A DNA stretch of 64,000 nucleotides from Corynebacterium auriscanis (GTDB lineage Bacteria > Actinomycetota > Actinomycetes > Mycobacteriales > Mycobacteriaceae), in assembly GCF_030408435.1 (NCBI RefSeq), contig NZ_CP047046.1:1346572-1410571 (forward strand), given 5' to 3'. A model generated the notes under the pieces. That model saw only the letters and a list, made by a program, of their open reading frames with translations, was not told the DNA's origin and did no database searches. A program made the translations under genes and the position numbers. The stretch's first letter is position 1. Each line of letters opens with the position of its first letter. Below, piece by piece: positions 63,760-64,000 of this stretch.

Positions 63760-64000
63760 TCAACGCTCGCGCGCGACGGCACCGGCATTGGGGCGTTTGT
63801 GCGACATGCTCGCAGCCAGTTCGGCAGCCGCGGCATCAAGGGCCATCATTGAAGCAGCTTCCACAATCACGCTAGCTACGCTGATACCCATTCCATGGCA
63901 CACACTTGCCAAAAGCTCGCTAGAGACTTCCTTCCGGCCACGTTCGATCTCCGAGAGATACCCGGGACTCACACTGGCCAAGCTGGCTAACTCACGCAAA
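63760..64000 (-). CDS. clgR: ClgR transcriptional regulator, C-terminal part (5' end outside window)
   Basis: About 80 codons are visible; the N-terminus lies beyond 64000. The helix-turn-helix LRELASLASVSPGYLSEIERGRKEVSSELLASVC is characteristic of ClgR, which activates clp protease genes, pspA and others under stress. The C-terminus here is short and basic (SHKRPNAGAVARER). A leucine/TTG codon at the edge is internal, not a start. pspA follows 49 nt downstream. Confidence 0.85.
   Translation of the reverse strand, partial: LRELASLASVSPGYLSEIERGRKEVSSELLASVCHGMGISVASVIVEAASMMALDAAAAELAASMSHKRPNAGAVARER

Overview
The window is a chromosomal segment of a Corynebacterium species. The gene order follows the conserved mycobacterial/corynebacterial block from aftC-msrB through hemY-hemE, dxs, dut, suhB, ppgK, sigA, sigB-dtxR, oxyR, hrpA, nrdR, lexA, hflX, dapF, miaA, miaB, recX-recA and pspA-clgR. 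The corynebacterial signatures are a divS-type gene opposite lexA, a sugR-type regulator after lexA, gluABCD beside recX-recA, and bioYMN. The missing fructose/PTS genes between sugR and uraA, the missing galE after dtxR, and a secreted ceramidase gene suggest a host-associated, possibly lipid-dependent species. The species cannot be named from the sequence.

Layout. 1-2.5 kb: a minus-strand copper/heme cluster (copC, small lipoprotein, PCu(A)C chaperone, start of a DyP-type peroxidase) with a GlxR-like site and a 23-bp tandem repeat upstream. 2.5-4.2 kb: ybaK, tRNA-Val(CAC), a repeat-bearing gap, and a six-tRNA array (Gly, Val, Gly, Cys, Val, Gly) ended by a clear terminator. 4.3-9.6 kb: aftC-msrB, hemE-hemY and a DUF3000 gene. 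9.6-19.7 kb: RNase D, dxs, an RNA methyltransferase, DUF3159, DUF3710, dut, DUF3093, DUF4193, suhB and ppgK. 19.7-29.3 kb: sigA, a helicase, DUF3039, DUF3099, a methyltransferase, dtd, sigB and dtxR. 29.3-42.2 kb: DUF4192, PAC2, a Ski2-like helicase, oxyR, ceramidase and hrpA. 42.2-53.5 kb: nrdR, divS-like, lexA, sugR-like, uraA, hflX, a Cys-tailed unknown, dapF, miaA, a DUF349 gene and a membrane protein. 53.5-64 kb: miaB, gluABCD, recX, recA, DUF3046, bioYMN, pspA and the C-terminal part of clgR.

The genes serve core jobs. These are housekeeping and stress transcription (sigA, sigB, dtxR, oxyR, lexA, clgR), DNA repair (recA, recX, lexA), isoprenoid, heme and arabinogalactan synthesis, tRNA quality control and modification (ybaK, dtd, miaA, miaB), glutamate and biotin uptake, and envelope stress.

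The notable observations are mostly regulatory or evolutionary. At least thirteen start codons lie 6-8 nt after a TANNNT box, which fits leaderless transcription. There is a BioQ-like palindrome at bioY, SOS boxes at lexA/divS and recA, two perfect DnaA boxes between DUF4192 and PAC2, a SigH-type promoter at sigB, several short tandem repeats in intergenic DNA, and a Cys/Gly tail shared by MiaB and an unknown protein. I saw no CRISPR array, prophage, insertion sequence or clear novel defence system.
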